Part shown: positions 7,695 through 16,669 of the stretch, piece by piece
How the letters are laid out: the number at the start of each line of letters is the position of its first letter
Numbering within the stretch: position 1 is the stretch's first letter
Assembly (NCBI GenBank): GCA_017482565.1
Contig: JAFUMO010000062.1
Span: forward strand, 1-64,000
Direction of reading: 5' to 3'
Origin: Bacteroidales bacterium
Lineage (GTDB): Bacteria > Bacteroidota > Bacteroidia > Bacteroidales > UBA932
Length of the DNA stretch: 64,000 nt
The notes under the pieces: generated by a model
Databases searched by the model: none
What the model saw: the letters and a program-made list of their open reading frames with translations, nothing else
Told to the model about the DNA's origin: nothing
Translations under genes and position numbers: made by a program

Positions 7695-8408
7695 TCAGCG
7701 GAACAGTTTTTCCACCTGCTCACTTATGTTCCTGAAGATGTCTGCAGGAGGGAGCATATTTCCCTGGGCATCCTCACAGTGTACCCTCACAAAACCCTCA
7801 TCAGCCTTGGTTTGTTCAAGGTACATCTCCCTCACGTGAATCTGGAACTGTATGTCGGCCTCATGTATGTCCTCCTTGCCGTTGAGGTAGTCCCTGTCAT
7901 CGTCGCCGCTGCGGCTCTCCTTGAGCTTTGAGTCTACAAAGCTGATAGGGACATCCAGGAAGAGGTTCAAATCTGGCCTGGGGATACCGTATCTGTTGTA
8001 TTCCGTGTCAAAGATCCAGTTGCGCAGCTGCCGGGCAAGCACCCTGCGGCCGGCCATATCCCCAAACTGGGGCTGCATCATTATCTTGGAGCACTGGTAG
8101 GCTATGTTCGAGTATACGTAGCGGTCCAGCAGAACGCAGTCTCCTGCCGCCAGCCACTCCTTTATTGTGGTGGAGGCATCCATGCGGTCCAGGGCAAACA
8201 GGAGCGCCACAATCTGCGGATGCACCTGCTCTATGCTTCCAAGGTCCCCGCGCAGATATTTTCCAATAAGGTCCCCGTACAGCGGAGCATCATACCTTGG
8301 GAAATGCAGATATCTCAGATTCACCCCTTTGGAAATCAGATACTCCTTCAACAGCTTTACCTGTGTGCTTTTGCCGGCCCCGTCCAGGCCCTCAAGTACT
8401 ATTAGCAT
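7695..8408 (-). CDS. tmk: Thymidylate kinase
   Basis: Phosphorylates dTMP to dTDP in the cytosol. The P-loop GLDGAGKST is at residues 7-15, the DRYVYSNIAYQ motif that binds dTMP lies near residue 95, and the lid region contains KESRSGDDDRDY. At 237 residues it is about 25 longer than the E. coli enzyme, mainly at the C-terminus (EADIQFQIHVREMYLEQTKA), as in other Bacteroidales. It follows folP by 30 bases and is probably co-transcribed with it. Confidence 0.95.
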   Translation of the reverse strand: MLIVLEGLDGAGKSTQVKLLKEYLISKGVNLRYLHFPRYDAPLYGDLIGKYLRGDLGSIEQVHPQIVALLFALDRMDASTTIKEWLAAGDCVLLDRYVYSNIAYQCSKIMMQPQFGDMAGRRVLARQLRNWIFDTEYNRYGIPRPDLNLFLDVPISFVDSKLKESRSGDDDRDYLNGKEDIHEADIQFQIHVREMYLEQTKADEGFVRVHCEDAQGNMLPPADIFRNISEQVEKLFR

Positions 8409-8438
8409 ATAATCAGTTTTTTGTGGGTAACAAAGATA

Positions 8439-9329
8439 CTATTTTCTGAGCAACTCCCATAGTTTTATGCACTGCACGGCCTCCGCTACATCGTGGACCC
8501 TCAGGATGTCGGCCCCCAGTATAAGGGCCTGCAGGTTCAGGGCAACGGTGCCGCAGAGCGCCTGGTCGGGGGTGATTCCGAGCGGCTTCCATATCATCCC
8601 CTTGCGGGAAATCCCTACCAGCAGCTTCCTCCTCACTCCTGAATGCAGGGCAATCCTATCCGCCAGTTGTGGCATCCCGTTGAACAGCTCATAATTCTGC
8701 TCCAGATTCTTGGCAAAGCCGAATCCCGGGTCCATTATATACTCCCTTATTCCGTATCTGGCCGCCCTTTCCTCAAACTCCATAAAGTACTCCGTAACCT
8801 CATTTACTACCCCTCCCGGGTAATGGCACATCTGCTGCATTGTGCTTGGGGTCCCCCTCTTGTGCATTGCAATGTACGGGAGATGCAGTTCTCCAACCGT
8901 GCTGAGCATCAGCGGGTCATCTTCCCCTGCAGAAATGTCGTTCACAATGAATTCCCCAAGAATATCATATGCCCTCCGGACAATTTCGCTGCGGAATGTG
9001 TCAATTGAAATCTGAGGCCTTTTCTCCAGAATCCCTTCCCCTTCAGTGTACTTCTTCCCGACAAATTCAAGCGGGCCCTGCAGGTATTCCCATTCCTGCT
9101 CCAAGGAAACGGGAGTGCTCCCCGGACGGGTTGAGCAGGCACCTATGTCAATGATATCCGCCCCCTGGGCAACCATATTGCCAAATGCGGCATCCACATC
9201 TTCAATGGCGGTATGTCTGCTCCCCTTGAAGAAGGATTCATTGTTTATGTTGAGTATCCCCATAACCTTTGGGGTGCTGCTGCCATTTGCAGCAGAATTT
9301 CCGGTGTGTTCCATTCTGCCTGTATTCAT
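8439..9329 (-). CDS. folP: Dihydropteroate synthase
   Basis: Joins p-aminobenzoate to dihydropterin pyrophosphate in folate synthesis; it is the target of sulfonamides. A TIM-barrel protein of 296 residues with IDIGACSTRPGS (pterin loop), MHKRGTPSTMQ, YIMDPGFGFAKN and GISRKGMIW (the Ser-Arg-Lys phosphate site). The first strand reads MGILNINNESFF where most relatives have an N-V-T-P-D-S-F form, so that loop is unusual. About 20 extra residues precede the core. The gene is first of folP-tmk-DoxX-phosphatase and is separated from infB by a hairpin-rich 182-base gap. Confidence 0.93.
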   Translation of the reverse strand: MNTGRMEHTGNSAANGSSTPKVMGILNINNESFFKGSRHTAIEDVDAAFGNMVAQGADIIDIGACSTRPGSTPVSLEQEWEYLQGPLEFVGKKYTEGEGILEKRPQISIDTFRSEIVRRAYDILGEFIVNDISAGEDDPLMLSTVGELHLPYIAMHKRGTPSTMQQMCHYPGGVVNEVTEYFMEFEERAARYGIREYIMDPGFGFAKNLEQNYELFNGMPQLADRIALHSGVRRKLLVGISRKGMIWKPLGITPDQALCGTVALNLQALILGADILRVHDVAEAVQCIKLWELLRK

Positions 9330-9360
9330 ATCGCCGTAAAATTACGCAAATCAATCCCAC

Positions 9361-9442
9361 TTTGTGCTGGAAATGCCCCAAACCTGCACAAAATACCATT
9401 CCCGAATCAACTTTGTGCAGAATTATGGGGATTTCAGCACAA
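9361..9442. repeat. Nested palindromic hairpin upstream of folP
   Basis: The outer arms TTGTGCTGGAAATGCCCC and GGGGATTTCAGCACAA pair with two single-base bulges. Inside them CTGCACAAA pairs with TTTGTGCAG. The result is an 82-base imperfect cruciform between infB and folP. It lies upstream of the infB terminator on the plus strand and just ahead of folP on the minus strand. It could be a palindromic repeat element or an RNA structure in the folP leader. A second copy was not found in the window. Confidence 0.75.
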
Positions 9443-9447
9443 TATAA

Positions 9448-9485
9448 AAAGCCGGAGCCACAAAATTTGATGCAACCCCGGCTTT
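9448..9485 (-). terminator. Terminator of the rimP-nusA-infB operon
   Basis: On the minus strand AAAGCCGG pairs with CCGGCTTT across a 22-base loop, followed by TTTTTAT. It lies 27 bases after the infB stop. Confidence 0.8.
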
Positions 9486-9511
9486 CTGTGTATCATATAT
9501 TGCAAAGAGTC

Positions 9512-12283
9512 CTACAAAGTCCTCTTTATCTCCACAATCTGGTAAGCCTCAACAACGTCTCCAACTTTAATGTCGTTGTATCCGTCTATGTTAAGACCGC
9601 AGTCGTAGCCTGCAGTAACCTCCTTGGCGTCATCCTTGAAGCGTTTTAGTGAACCGAGTACTCCGGTGTACACTACAATGCCGTCCCTGATTACGCGTAC
9701 CTTTGCATTTCTGGTAAGCTTGCCTTCCTTAACCATACAGCCGGCAATTGTACCAACCTTGGAAATCTTGAATGTCTCACGTACCTCAGCAGTTGCTGTA
9801 ACCTCCTCTTTCTCCTCTGGTGCAAGCATACCCTCAATACCGCTCTTGACCTCGTTGATCGCATCGTAGATTACAGAGTAGAGCCTGATTTCAATCTCCT
9901 CATTGTCTGCAAGTTTTCTTGCATTAGCGGAAGGCCTTACCTGGAAACCTATGATGATGGCATTTGAAGCCGCTGCAAGGAGTACATCTGATTCTGAGAT
10001 TGCACCTACTGCCTTGTGGATTACATTTACATGTATCTCCTCTGTAGATAGCTTGATAAGCGAATCGCTTAGTGCTTCAATTGAACCGTCAACGTCACCC
10101 TTGATGATGATGTTGAGCTCCTGGAAGTTGCCGATTGCAATACGGCGTCCGATCTCCTCCAGGGTAATGTGTTTCTGGGTCCTCAAGCCCTGGATGCGGA
10201 GAAGCTGTTCCCTCTTGTTTGCAATGTCCTTGGCCTCTTTCTCGTCCTCAAATACGTTGAAGGTCTCACCTGCGCTTGGGGCACCGTTCAGTCCCAGGAT
10301 TGATACAGGAGTTGAAGGGCCTGCTTCAGTCACTTTCTGGCCGCGCTCATTGAACATGGCCTTAACCTTACCGGTGTAGCATCCGCTCAACATTACATCT
10401 CCAACATGGAGTGTACCTGCCTGTACGAGGATTGTTGCGAGGAATCCCCTTCCCTTGTCCAATGATGACTCAATCACTGTACCTACTGCCTTCTTGTTAG
10501 GATTGGCCTTGAGCTCAAGCATATCAGCCTCAAGGAGTACCTTGTCCAGCAGTTCCTCAATGCCGATACCCTGCTTTGCAGAAATCTCCTGACACTGGTA
10601 TTTTCCACCCCAGTCCTCCACAAGGATGTTCATCTGTGAGAGCTGTTCCCTGATCTTGTCAGGGTTTGCAGCCGGCTTGTCAATCTTGTTTATTGCAAAG
10701 ATCATAGGACAGCCTGCAGCCTGTGCATGGCTGATAGCCTCAATGGTCTGTGGCATTATGGCATCATCGGCAGCCACAATGATGATGGCCAGGTCTGTAA
10801 CTTTTGCACCGCGGGCACGCATTGCAGTAAATGCCTCGTGGCCAGGAGTATCAAGGAAAGTGATCTTCCTGCCGTTAGGGAGCTTCACATTGTATGCACC
10901 AATGTGCTGGGTGATGCCGCCCGCCTCACCTGCAATAACATTTGCCTTACGTATATAGTCAAGCAATGAGGTCTTACCGTGGTCTACGTGTCCCATCACT
11001 GTTACGATAGGAGGCCTCTCCTCCATCATCTCAGGTGTATCCGCCTCGTTTTCCTCATCAATTGTCTCCTGGATCTCTGCAGTCACAAATTCAATCTTGT
11101 ATCCGAATTCCTCGGCAACAAGTACAAGAGCCTCGGCATCCAGCCTCTGGTTGATGGAAACCATAAGTCCAAGGTTCATACAAGCCTCAATCACCTTGAT
11201 TACAGGGGCGTTCATCATTGTAGAGAGGTCATTCACTGTAACGAACTCGGTTACCTTGAGAATGTTGCTCTGCATCTGCTCAAGCTCTTCCTCCTCCATC
11301 ATCCTCTGTACATTCAGCTCCCTTTTCTCCTTCCTGTATTTTGAGCCTTTTGTCTTGCCCTTGCCCTCTACCATCCTCTGGTAGGTCTCCTTTATCTGCT
11401 TCTGTACTGCATCCTCGTCAATCTCCACCTTTACCGGCTTGAACTTGTCCTTCTTGCTGCCCTTGCCGTTATTGTGGTTCTTGTTGTTCTGCTGCTTGTT
11501 CTGGCCGGCATTGTTCTGAGGCCTGTTTTGTCCGTTGCCGGAATTGTTGCCTGTCTTGCTCTGTCCGTTGCCTCCAGGCTTGCCGTTCTGTTTTGCCTCC
11601 CTGGCAACATCAACTTTCTCGTTCTTCCTGTGGATCCTCTCCCTCTTCTTGTTGCCTTTCTCAGGCTGTACAGGAAGTTCAATCTTCCCTTTTATCACAG
11701 GTCCTGCAAGCTTTGTATACTGGGTTGCAATGTGACCGCTCTCGGCAGGCTTCTGCTCCTTTACTTCTTCTTTAGGCTGTGGCTGCGCTGCTGGGGGTAC
11801 AGGCTTAGGCTCCACTTTTGGGCTGTCGGGAGTCTTGTCCACAACTTTCTTCTCTTCTGCCGGTGCAGGAGCAGGCTCAGGTCTTGCCGGTTCCTCCACT
11901 TTTGGCTGCGGTACAGGCTCTGGCTTGCGTTCAGGAGCTTTAGGCCTGTCCAGGTCTATCTTACCCAGAATCTTAGGACCCTTAACCTCCTCAACGGTTG
12001 TCTTGATGAATAGCTCCTTCACAGGCTCTTCCTCCTCAATTGATTTGGGCTCCTTGTCTGTGATGTCCTTCACCTTGATGGCCACCTTCTTTGATTCCTC
12101 CTTTACAATCTGCTCCTTCTTGAACTCCTTTGCAACAAGTGCATACTGGTCACCGGTAAGCTTTGCTCCAGGGTTGGAATCAATGTTAATACCTTTCTTG
12201 CGCAGGAACTCAACCAGGGTACCCATTCCTATATTGAACTCCTTAAGCACTTTACCTATTCTAATATTCTCGTTTCCTGTCAT
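9512..12283 (-). CDS. infB: Translation initiation factor IF-2
   Basis: GTPase that brings initiator tRNA to the 30S subunit. Of 923 residues, 1-55 form the IF2_N domain. About 60-290 is a charged, low-complexity linker, first rich in Pro/Glu/Lys, then Asn/Gly/Gln/Lys. The second N domain covers ~335-400 ([11 protein letters not shown]). The G domain starts with GHVDHGKTS at 431-439 and includes DTPGHEAF and NKID; the C-terminal domains follow. Length and linker are normal for Bacteroidetes. It follows nusA by 30 bases in the classic rimP-nusA-infB order, with a terminator after it. Confidence 0.97.
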   Translation of the reverse strand: MTGNENIRIGKVLKEFNIGMGTLVEFLRKKGINIDSNPGAKLTGDQYALVAKEFKKEQIVKEESKKVAIKVKDITDKEPKSIEEEEPVKELFIKTTVEEVKGPKILGKIDLDRPKAPERKPEPVPQPKVEEPARPEPAPAPAEEKKVVDKTPDSPKVEPKPVPPAAQPQPKEEVKEQKPAESGHIATQYTKLAGPVIKGKIELPVQPEKGNKKRERIHRKNEKVDVAREAKQNGKPGGNGQSKTGNNSGNGQNRPQNNAGQNKQQNNKNHNNGKGSKKDKFKPVKVEIDEDAVQKQIKETYQRMVEGKGKTKGSKYRKEKRELNVQRMMEEEELEQMQSNILKVTEFVTVNDLSTMMNAPVIKVIEACMNLGLMVSINQRLDAEALVLVAEEFGYKIEFVTAEIQETIDEENEADTPEMMEERPPIVTVMGHVDHGKTSLLDYIRKANVIAGEAGGITQHIGAYNVKLPNGRKITFLDTPGHEAFTAMRARGAKVTDLAIIIVAADDAIMPQTIEAISHAQAAGCPMIFAINKIDKPAANPDKIREQLSQMNILVEDWGGKYQCQEISAKQGIGIEELLDKVLLEADMLELKANPNKKAVGTVIESSLDKGRGFLATILVQAGTLHVGDVMLSGCYTGKVKAMFNERGQKVTEAGPSTPVSILGLNGAPSAGETFNVFEDEKEAKDIANKREQLLRIQGLRTQKHITLEEIGRRIAIGNFQELNIIIKGDVDGSIEALSDSLIKLSTEEIHVNVIHKAVGAISESDVLLAAASNAIIIGFQVRPSANARKLADNEEIEIRLYSVIYDAINEVKSGIEGMLAPEEKEEVTATAEVRETFKISKVGTIAGCMVKEGKLTRNAKVRVIRDGIVVYTGVLGSLKRFKDDAKEVTAGYDCGLNIDGYNDIKVGDVVEAYQIVEIKRTL

Positions 12284-12313
12284 ATTATATCCCCCATATT
12301 TAATTCAACAAAA

Positions 12314-13546
12314 TTATTTTTCGTCCTCAAACTCAGATTTGAGTATCTTCTGTACCTCAATTACGGTCTCCTCTTCAAGGTCTGCACGCTTTACTATGTC
12401 CTGGACAGAAAGGGAGAGCACACTCTTGGCTGTATCACATCCTATACTCTTGAGTGCATCTATAATCCACTGGTCAATCTCGTCATTGAACTCGGCCAGC
12501 AATACATCCTCTTCCTCTTCATCAAGCTCCCTGAACACTTCAATCTCTTGTCCTACAAGCATGCTTGCAAGCTTGATATTGCTCCCGTTCTTTCCAATTG
12601 CAAGAGAAACCTCATTAGGCTTGAGCCATACGCTTATCTTGTCACCCTCAATCTTTATTGAAGATATCTTGGCAGGGCTGAGTGCCCTCTGTACAAGAAG
12701 CTGGGTGTTTGAAGTCCAGTTGATGATGTCTATGTTCTCATTCTTGAGCTCCCTTACAATGCCGTGGATACGTGAACCCTTGATACCCACGCAAGCTCCT
12801 ACAGGGTCAATCCTCTCATCGTAAGACTCAACGGCAACCTTTGCCCTCTCGCCAGGGATGCGGACAATCTTCTTGATTGTGATGAGTCCGTCAAAAATCT
12901 CAGGAACCTCCTGCTCGAACAGCTTCTCAAGGAATACCGGTGCTGTCCTTGAAAGGATGATTACGGGATTGTTGTTCTTCATCTCAACCCTTGAGATTAC
13001 AGCCCTCACAGACTCGCCCTTGCGGAAAAAGTCAGAAGGTATCTGCTCAGATTTAGGGAGAAGCAGCTCATTGCCCTCCTCATCAAGTACAAGAACCTCC
13101 TTCTTCCATGCCTGGTAAACCTCACCAACCATAATCTCACCAATCCTGTCCCTGTATGCATTGAAGAGGTTTGCCTTCTCAATGTCCATTATTCTTCCCG
13201 ACAGGTTCTGCCTCAAGTTGAGGATACCCCTTCTTCCGAAACTTGCAAGCTTCACCTCCTCGGTGAACTCCTCGCCAATCTCGTATGAGTTGTCAATCTT
13301 GTCAACCTCTTCCTTTGAAATCTCAGTGTTCGGGTCCTCCACGGTCTCCACCACTGTCCTGTTCCTCCAAATCTCAAAGTCACCCTTGTCAATGTTGATG
13401 ATGATGTCAAAATTGTCCGCTGTGCCGTACATCTTGGCAAGCTGGGTGCGGAAAATGTCCTCCAGAACACTCATCATGGTAGGACGGTCGATGTTCTTAA
13501 GTTCTTTGAATTCTGCAAATGTGCTTATTAAATTCAATCCTTCCAT
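12314..13546 (-). CDS. nusA: Transcription termination/antitermination factor NusA
   Basis: Binds RNA polymerase and nascent RNA to control pausing, termination and antitermination. Its 410 residues hold an N-terminal polymerase-binding domain (LISTFAEFKELKNIDR), an S1 domain (~130-200), and two KH domains, with DPVGACVGIKGSRI and SLAIGKNGSNIKLA as GXXG loops. A short acidic C-terminus follows. It lacks the long C-terminal repeats of E. coli NusA, as is usual outside gammaproteobacteria. Neighbours are rimP (31 bases upstream) and infB. Confidence 0.96.
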   Translation of the reverse strand: MEGLNLISTFAEFKELKNIDRPTMMSVLEDIFRTQLAKMYGTADNFDIIINIDKGDFEIWRNRTVVETVEDPNTEISKEEVDKIDNSYEIGEEFTEEVKLASFGRRGILNLRQNLSGRIMDIEKANLFNAYRDRIGEIMVGEVYQAWKKEVLVLDEEGNELLLPKSEQIPSDFFRKGESVRAVISRVEMKNNNPVIILSRTAPVFLEKLFEQEVPEIFDGLITIKKIVRIPGERAKVAVESYDERIDPVGACVGIKGSRIHGIVRELKNENIDIINWTSNTQLLVQRALSPAKISSIKIEGDKISVWLKPNEVSLAIGKNGSNIKLASMLVGQEIEVFRELDEEEEDVLLAEFNDEIDQWIIDALKSIGCDTAKSVLSLSVQDIVKRADLEEETVIEVQKILKSEFEDEK

Positions 13547-13577
13547 TTTATATCAATTGTTTTAAGCTTTTATATCC

Positions 13578-14048
13578 TTATTTGAATTTGATTACCGGTT
13601 TGCATGACTTTATCCCATCGTATGTGAAGCGTGTGGTGGTGTCCTGCTGCACCTTCTTCTTGCTCCCCTCAACCTTCACCATCTTTGAGACTGTGATGTC
13701 AAACCCTTCAGCATCCGCTGCAGAGAGGATGCCCTTCATCTTGCCGCCCCCCTTTATCACAACCTCAACCTCGCTGCCGGTGAACTTGATGTACTGGCCC
13801 AGAACCTTGAAAGGCTGGTCCAGACCTGCAGAAGTTACGGTAAGGGAGTAGTCCTCCACATCCCTGTCAAATACACCTGCAATTATCCTGTCAATGTCTA
13901 TGCAGTTGTCAATTTTAACATCGCTCTCCCTGCTTTCAATGGCAACGGTGATGTCATTCTCCCTGGTGATTTCAATATCCACAAGGAAGAGTCCGTTGTC
14001 GCTCAAATAGTTGGCTATGGTATTGCCGATTGCCTCTGTTGTAATCAT
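13578..14048 (-). CDS. rimP: Ribosome maturation factor RimP
   Basis: Assists 30S subunit assembly. From ATG 14048 the protein has 156 residues with the two RimP domains. SLTVTSAGLDQPF corresponds to the conserved V-S-S-P-G-(L/I)-x-R-P segment, here with Ala and Asp substitutions, and the C-terminal Sm-like part is K/V-rich. An earlier in-frame start at 14075 would add nine residues (MPFVIFHKT) lying next to a GC-rich hairpin, so the shorter form is preferred. It opens the rimP-nusA-infB operon, divergent from lpxD. Confidence 0.93.
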   Translation of the reverse strand: MITTEAIGNTIANYLSDNGLFLVDIEITRENDITVAIESRESDVKIDNCIDIDRIIAGVFDRDVEDYSLTVTSAGLDQPFKVLGQYIKFTGSEVEVVIKGGGKMKGILSAADAEGFDITVSKMVKVEGSKKKVQQDTTTRFTYDGIKSCKPVIKFK

Positions 14049-14066
14049 AGTTTTATGGAATATGAC

Positions 14067-14088
14067 AAAGGGCAACCGCGCGCGGTCA
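14067..14088 (-). promoter_or_regulatory. GC-rich hairpin in the rimP leader
   Basis: On the minus strand GGG-TG-ACCGCG and CGCGGT-TG-CCC form a stem with one internal mismatch, followed by TTTGTC. It lies 19 bases before the preferred rimP start and downstream of the likely minus-strand promoter region (TTACTTTG at about 14121-14114). It may act as an attenuator for the NusA operon, which is often self-regulated. The short T run makes this tentative. Confidence 0.45.
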
Positions 14089-14147
14089 CCCTCAAGCCTT
14101 TCATTTCAAGTGCAAAGTAACAAAAAATCTGCAAAACAACCAAACGA

Positions 14148-14177
14148 TTGAATATAAAATTTATTTTACTAATTTTG
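14148..14177 (+). promoter_or_regulatory. Promoter of the lpxD-lpxC-fabZ-lpxA operon
   Basis: TTG at 14148-14150, a 19-base spacer, then TAATTTTG at 14170-14177 match the Bacteroidetes -33/-7 consensus. The start codon of lpxD follows 23 bases later. Confidence 0.72.
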
Positions 14178-14200
14178 CTTATTAAATATCATTTGGAATT

Positions 14201-15190
14201 ATGGAAGTAACAGCAGAAGTAATTGCGCAGCATTTCAATGGAGAAATAGTGGGTGACCCTACAGTGAAGGTGTCGTCAGTGGCAAAGATTGAGAGCGGCA
14301 AGCCGGGAAACATCTGTTTCCTTGCAAATCCCAAATATGAGCATTATCTCTATACCAGCAAGGCAAGCATCATTATAATAAACAGGACTTTCCAGCCTAA
14401 GGAGCCGGTTGCTCCAACCCTTATCCTGGTGGATAATGCATACGAGGCGGTAGCTTCGCTGCTGGATCTTCTCAATACCCTCAAGAGGGCCAAGAAGAAC
14501 GGCAGGTCATGGAGGTCAAAGTGTGCATGGAGTGCAAAGTTCGGCAAAGGGGTGTATGTGGGTGAGTTCTCTGTTGTCGGGAAGAAGAGCGTTGTTGGGA
14601 AGGATACACAGATTTATCCCCAGGTTTATGTTGGCAATGATGTTACAATAGGGGAGAACTGCATCATTTATCCGGGTGTGAAGATTTATGACGGGTGCAG
14701 GATAGGAAACAACTGTATCCTTCATGCCAATGTGGTGATAGGTTCGGACGGCTTCGGCTTTGCCCCAAGGGAGGACGGCTCATACAAGAAGATTCCGCAG
14801 ACAGGTATAGTTACACTTGAGGATGATGTGGAGATTGGAGCAAATACTGTTGTGGACAGGGCTACGATGGGAACCACTTTGATAAAGAAAGGTGTAAAAT
14901 TGGACAACCTGATACAGATTGCACACAATGTGGAGGTTGGGGAGCATACAGTAATGGCGGCGCAGACTGGTGTTGCAGGCTCTTCAAAGATTGGTGCAAA
15001 ATGTGTGATAGGAGGCCAGGTGGGCATTTCAGGACACATTTCGCTGCATGACAGGACAAGCATAGGAGCTCAGGCAGGCATTATGGGAAGCACCAAAAAG
15101 GAGGGCGAGACCTTGATGGGAAGCCCGGCATTTGACTACAAGCAGTACCTGAAGTGCTATGCCATGTTCAGGAAACTCCCTAACAAATAG
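14201..15190 (+). CDS. lpxD: UDP-3-O-(3-hydroxyacyl)glucosamine N-acyltransferase
   Basis: Third step of lipid A synthesis: adds a 3-hydroxyacyl chain from ACP to the 2-amino group of the UDP-sugar. Its 329 residues have an N-terminal uridine-binding domain (SVAKIESGKPGNICFLANPK) and a left-handed beta helix of hexapeptide repeats from about residue 105. The catalytic histidine lies in IQIAHNVEVGEH and a conserved loop reads GSDGFGFAPR. It leads lpxD-lpxC-fabZ-lpxA-wbqC; the next start follows 50 bases later. Confidence 0.96.
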   Translation: MEVTAEVIAQHFNGEIVGDPTVKVSSVAKIESGKPGNICFLANPKYEHYLYTSKASIIIINRTFQPKEPVAPTLILVDNAYEAVASLLDLLNTLKRAKKNGRSWRSKCAWSAKFGKGVYVGEFSVVGKKSVVGKDTQIYPQVYVGNDVTIGENCIIYPGVKIYDGCRIGNNCILHANVVIGSDGFGFAPREDGSYKKIPQTGIVTLEDDVEIGANTVVDRATMGTTLIKKGVKLDNLIQIAHNVEVGEHTVMAAQTGVAGSSKIGAKCVIGGQVGISGHISLHDRTSIGAQAGIMGSTKKEGETLMGSPAFDYKQYLKCYAMFRKLPNK

Positions 15191-15240
15191 TGTAATTTTT
15201 TATATCTTTGCATTTTGAACCTAAAACTTACAGAATAAAT

Positions 15241-16158
15241 ATGAATGGAAAGCAGCATACGCTGAAGTGCAAATATACTTTCCAGGGCAAGGGACTCCAC
15301 ACCGGAAGGACCGTGAACATGACCCTTGAGCCTGCGCCTGAGAATCATGGCATCAAGTTCAGGAGGACAGATCTTGGTGAGGATGCGGTAATTGATGCAA
15401 TTGTGGATTATGTCACCACAACCGCAAGGGGGACAACCCTTGAGAAGGGGGATGTGAAGATTTCCACATTGGAGCATCTGATGGCAACATTCAATGGCCT
15501 TGGTGTTGACAATGCAATGGTAAACATTGATTCGCAGGAGGTCCCTATCCTGGATGGAAGTGCAAAGCCCTATGTTGAGGCCATATGCAGGGACGGCCTT
15601 GTGGAGCAGGATGCGCCGAGGAGCTACATTGAGTTCAAGGAGAAGATAGTGTATAAGGATGAGAAGTCCGGCTCAGAGATTGTGATAATGCCGGATGACC
15701 ACTTCTCGGTGGACCTCATGATTGACTTCAATTCAAAGGTGCTGGGCAACCAGTATTCAAGGCTTGATGAGGCCACTGATTTTGCAAGGGACATTGCACC
15801 TTGCCGTACATTCGTGTTCTTCCACGAGCTTGAGCCTCTTTTCAGGAACAACCTCATAAAGGGGGGTGACCTGGACAACGCAATTGTGATCGTTGAGAAT
15901 CCTGTACCTCAGGAGGAGCTGGACAGGCTTGCAGGGGTATTCAATACAACAACCCTGGAGAGGGCCCCTGAAGGATACCTGAACCATCTTGAGCTCAGGT
16001 TTCAGAACGAGTGTGCAAGGCACAAGCTGCTTGACCTTATGGGAGACTTCTCTCTTGTGGGGCGCCCTATAAAGGCCAAGGTGATTGCCTATAAATCGGG
16101 CCACAGAATCAATACCGAGGTTGCCCGTATAATCAGAAAACTTATTGAGAACAAATAA
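15241..16158 (+). CDS. lpxC: UDP-3-O-acyl-N-acetylglucosamine deacetylase
   Basis: Committed zinc-dependent step of lipid A synthesis. The ATG at 15241 gives 305 residues starting MNGKQHTLKCKYTFQGKGLH; an in-frame TTG at 15208 is less likely. The zinc site is visible as LEHLMATFNG and NECARHKLLDLMGD. In most Bacteroidetes this protein is fused to FabZ. Here a TAA stops it after KLIENK, and fabZ restarts 11 bases later in a different frame. A TATCTTTG box at 15203-15210 could give an extra internal promoter but no -33 is visible. Confidence 0.96.
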   Translation: MNGKQHTLKCKYTFQGKGLHTGRTVNMTLEPAPENHGIKFRRTDLGEDAVIDAIVDYVTTTARGTTLEKGDVKISTLEHLMATFNGLGVDNAMVNIDSQEVPILDGSAKPYVEAICRDGLVEQDAPRSYIEFKEKIVYKDEKSGSEIVIMPDDHFSVDLMIDFNSKVLGNQYSRLDEATDFARDIAPCRTFVFFHELEPLFRNNLIKGGDLDNAIVIVENPVPQEELDRLAGVFNTTTLERAPEGYLNHLELRFQNECARHKLLDLMGDFSLVGRPIKAKVIAYKSGHRINTEVARIIRKLIENK

Positions 16159-16169
16159 AAACAAAAGAT

Positions 16170-16646
16170 ATGGAGAACAATATACCTAAATATGACCCAA
16201 GTGCAGCACCGGTCGTTGACATCAACGGAATCAAGAAACTTCTTCCTCACCGTCCGCCATTCCTCATGGTTGACAGGATTACAGAGATTGGGGAGGATTA
16301 TGTAGTTGGAATCAAGACAATAGGTGTGAACGAGTGGTATTTCCAGGGACACTTCCCTGAGGAGCCTGTAATGCCGGGCGTGCTGATTGTTGAGGCAATG
16401 GCACAGGTTGGCGGTATCCTGGTGCTCCACAGCGTAGATGAGCCAGAGAAGTATTCAACATATTTTGCAAAGATTGACAATACCAAGTTCAAGAAGAAGG
16501 TTGTTCCGGGTGATGTGCTTGTGTTCAAGCTTACAATTACCCAGCCTTTGAGGAGGTCTATTGTATGTATGCACGGTGAGGCATACGTGGGTGATACCCT
16601 TGCTTGCGAGAGCGACATGGTAGCACAGGTAATCAAGAACAAATAA
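16170..16646 (+). CDS. fabZ: 3-hydroxyacyl-ACP dehydratase
   Basis: Hotdog-fold enzyme that dehydrates 3-hydroxyacyl-ACP in fatty acid elongation. Its 158 residues include LPHRPPFLMVDRI, the catalytic His in GHFPEEPVMPGV and the Glu in EAMAQVGG. The first ~25 residues (MENNIPKYDPSAAPVV) are an extension that stand-alone FabZ usually lacks. They resemble the linker of the LpxC-FabZ fusion found in related bacteria. Placement between lpxC and lpxA fits competition for the same 3-hydroxyacyl-ACP pool. Confidence 0.95.
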   Translation: MENNIPKYDPSAAPVVDINGIKKLLPHRPPFLMVDRITEIGEDYVVGIKTIGVNEWYFQGHFPEEPVMPGVLIVEAMAQVGGILVLHSVDEPEKYSTYFAKIDNTKFKKKVVPGDVLVFKLTITQPLRRSIVCMHGEAYVGDTLACESDMVAQVIKNK

Positions 16647-16669
16647 CAACAATTTAACAATTGCCGTTT

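Noticed and set aside
11835-12824. A 329-codon open frame on the plus strand
   Set aside because: It is antisense to infB and nusA, Ser-rich and low in complexity, and crosses the border between two well-supported genes.
15203-15210. Internal promoter for lpxC (TATCTTTG)
   Set aside because: No -33 element at the right distance; lpxC is probably read from the lpxD promoter.
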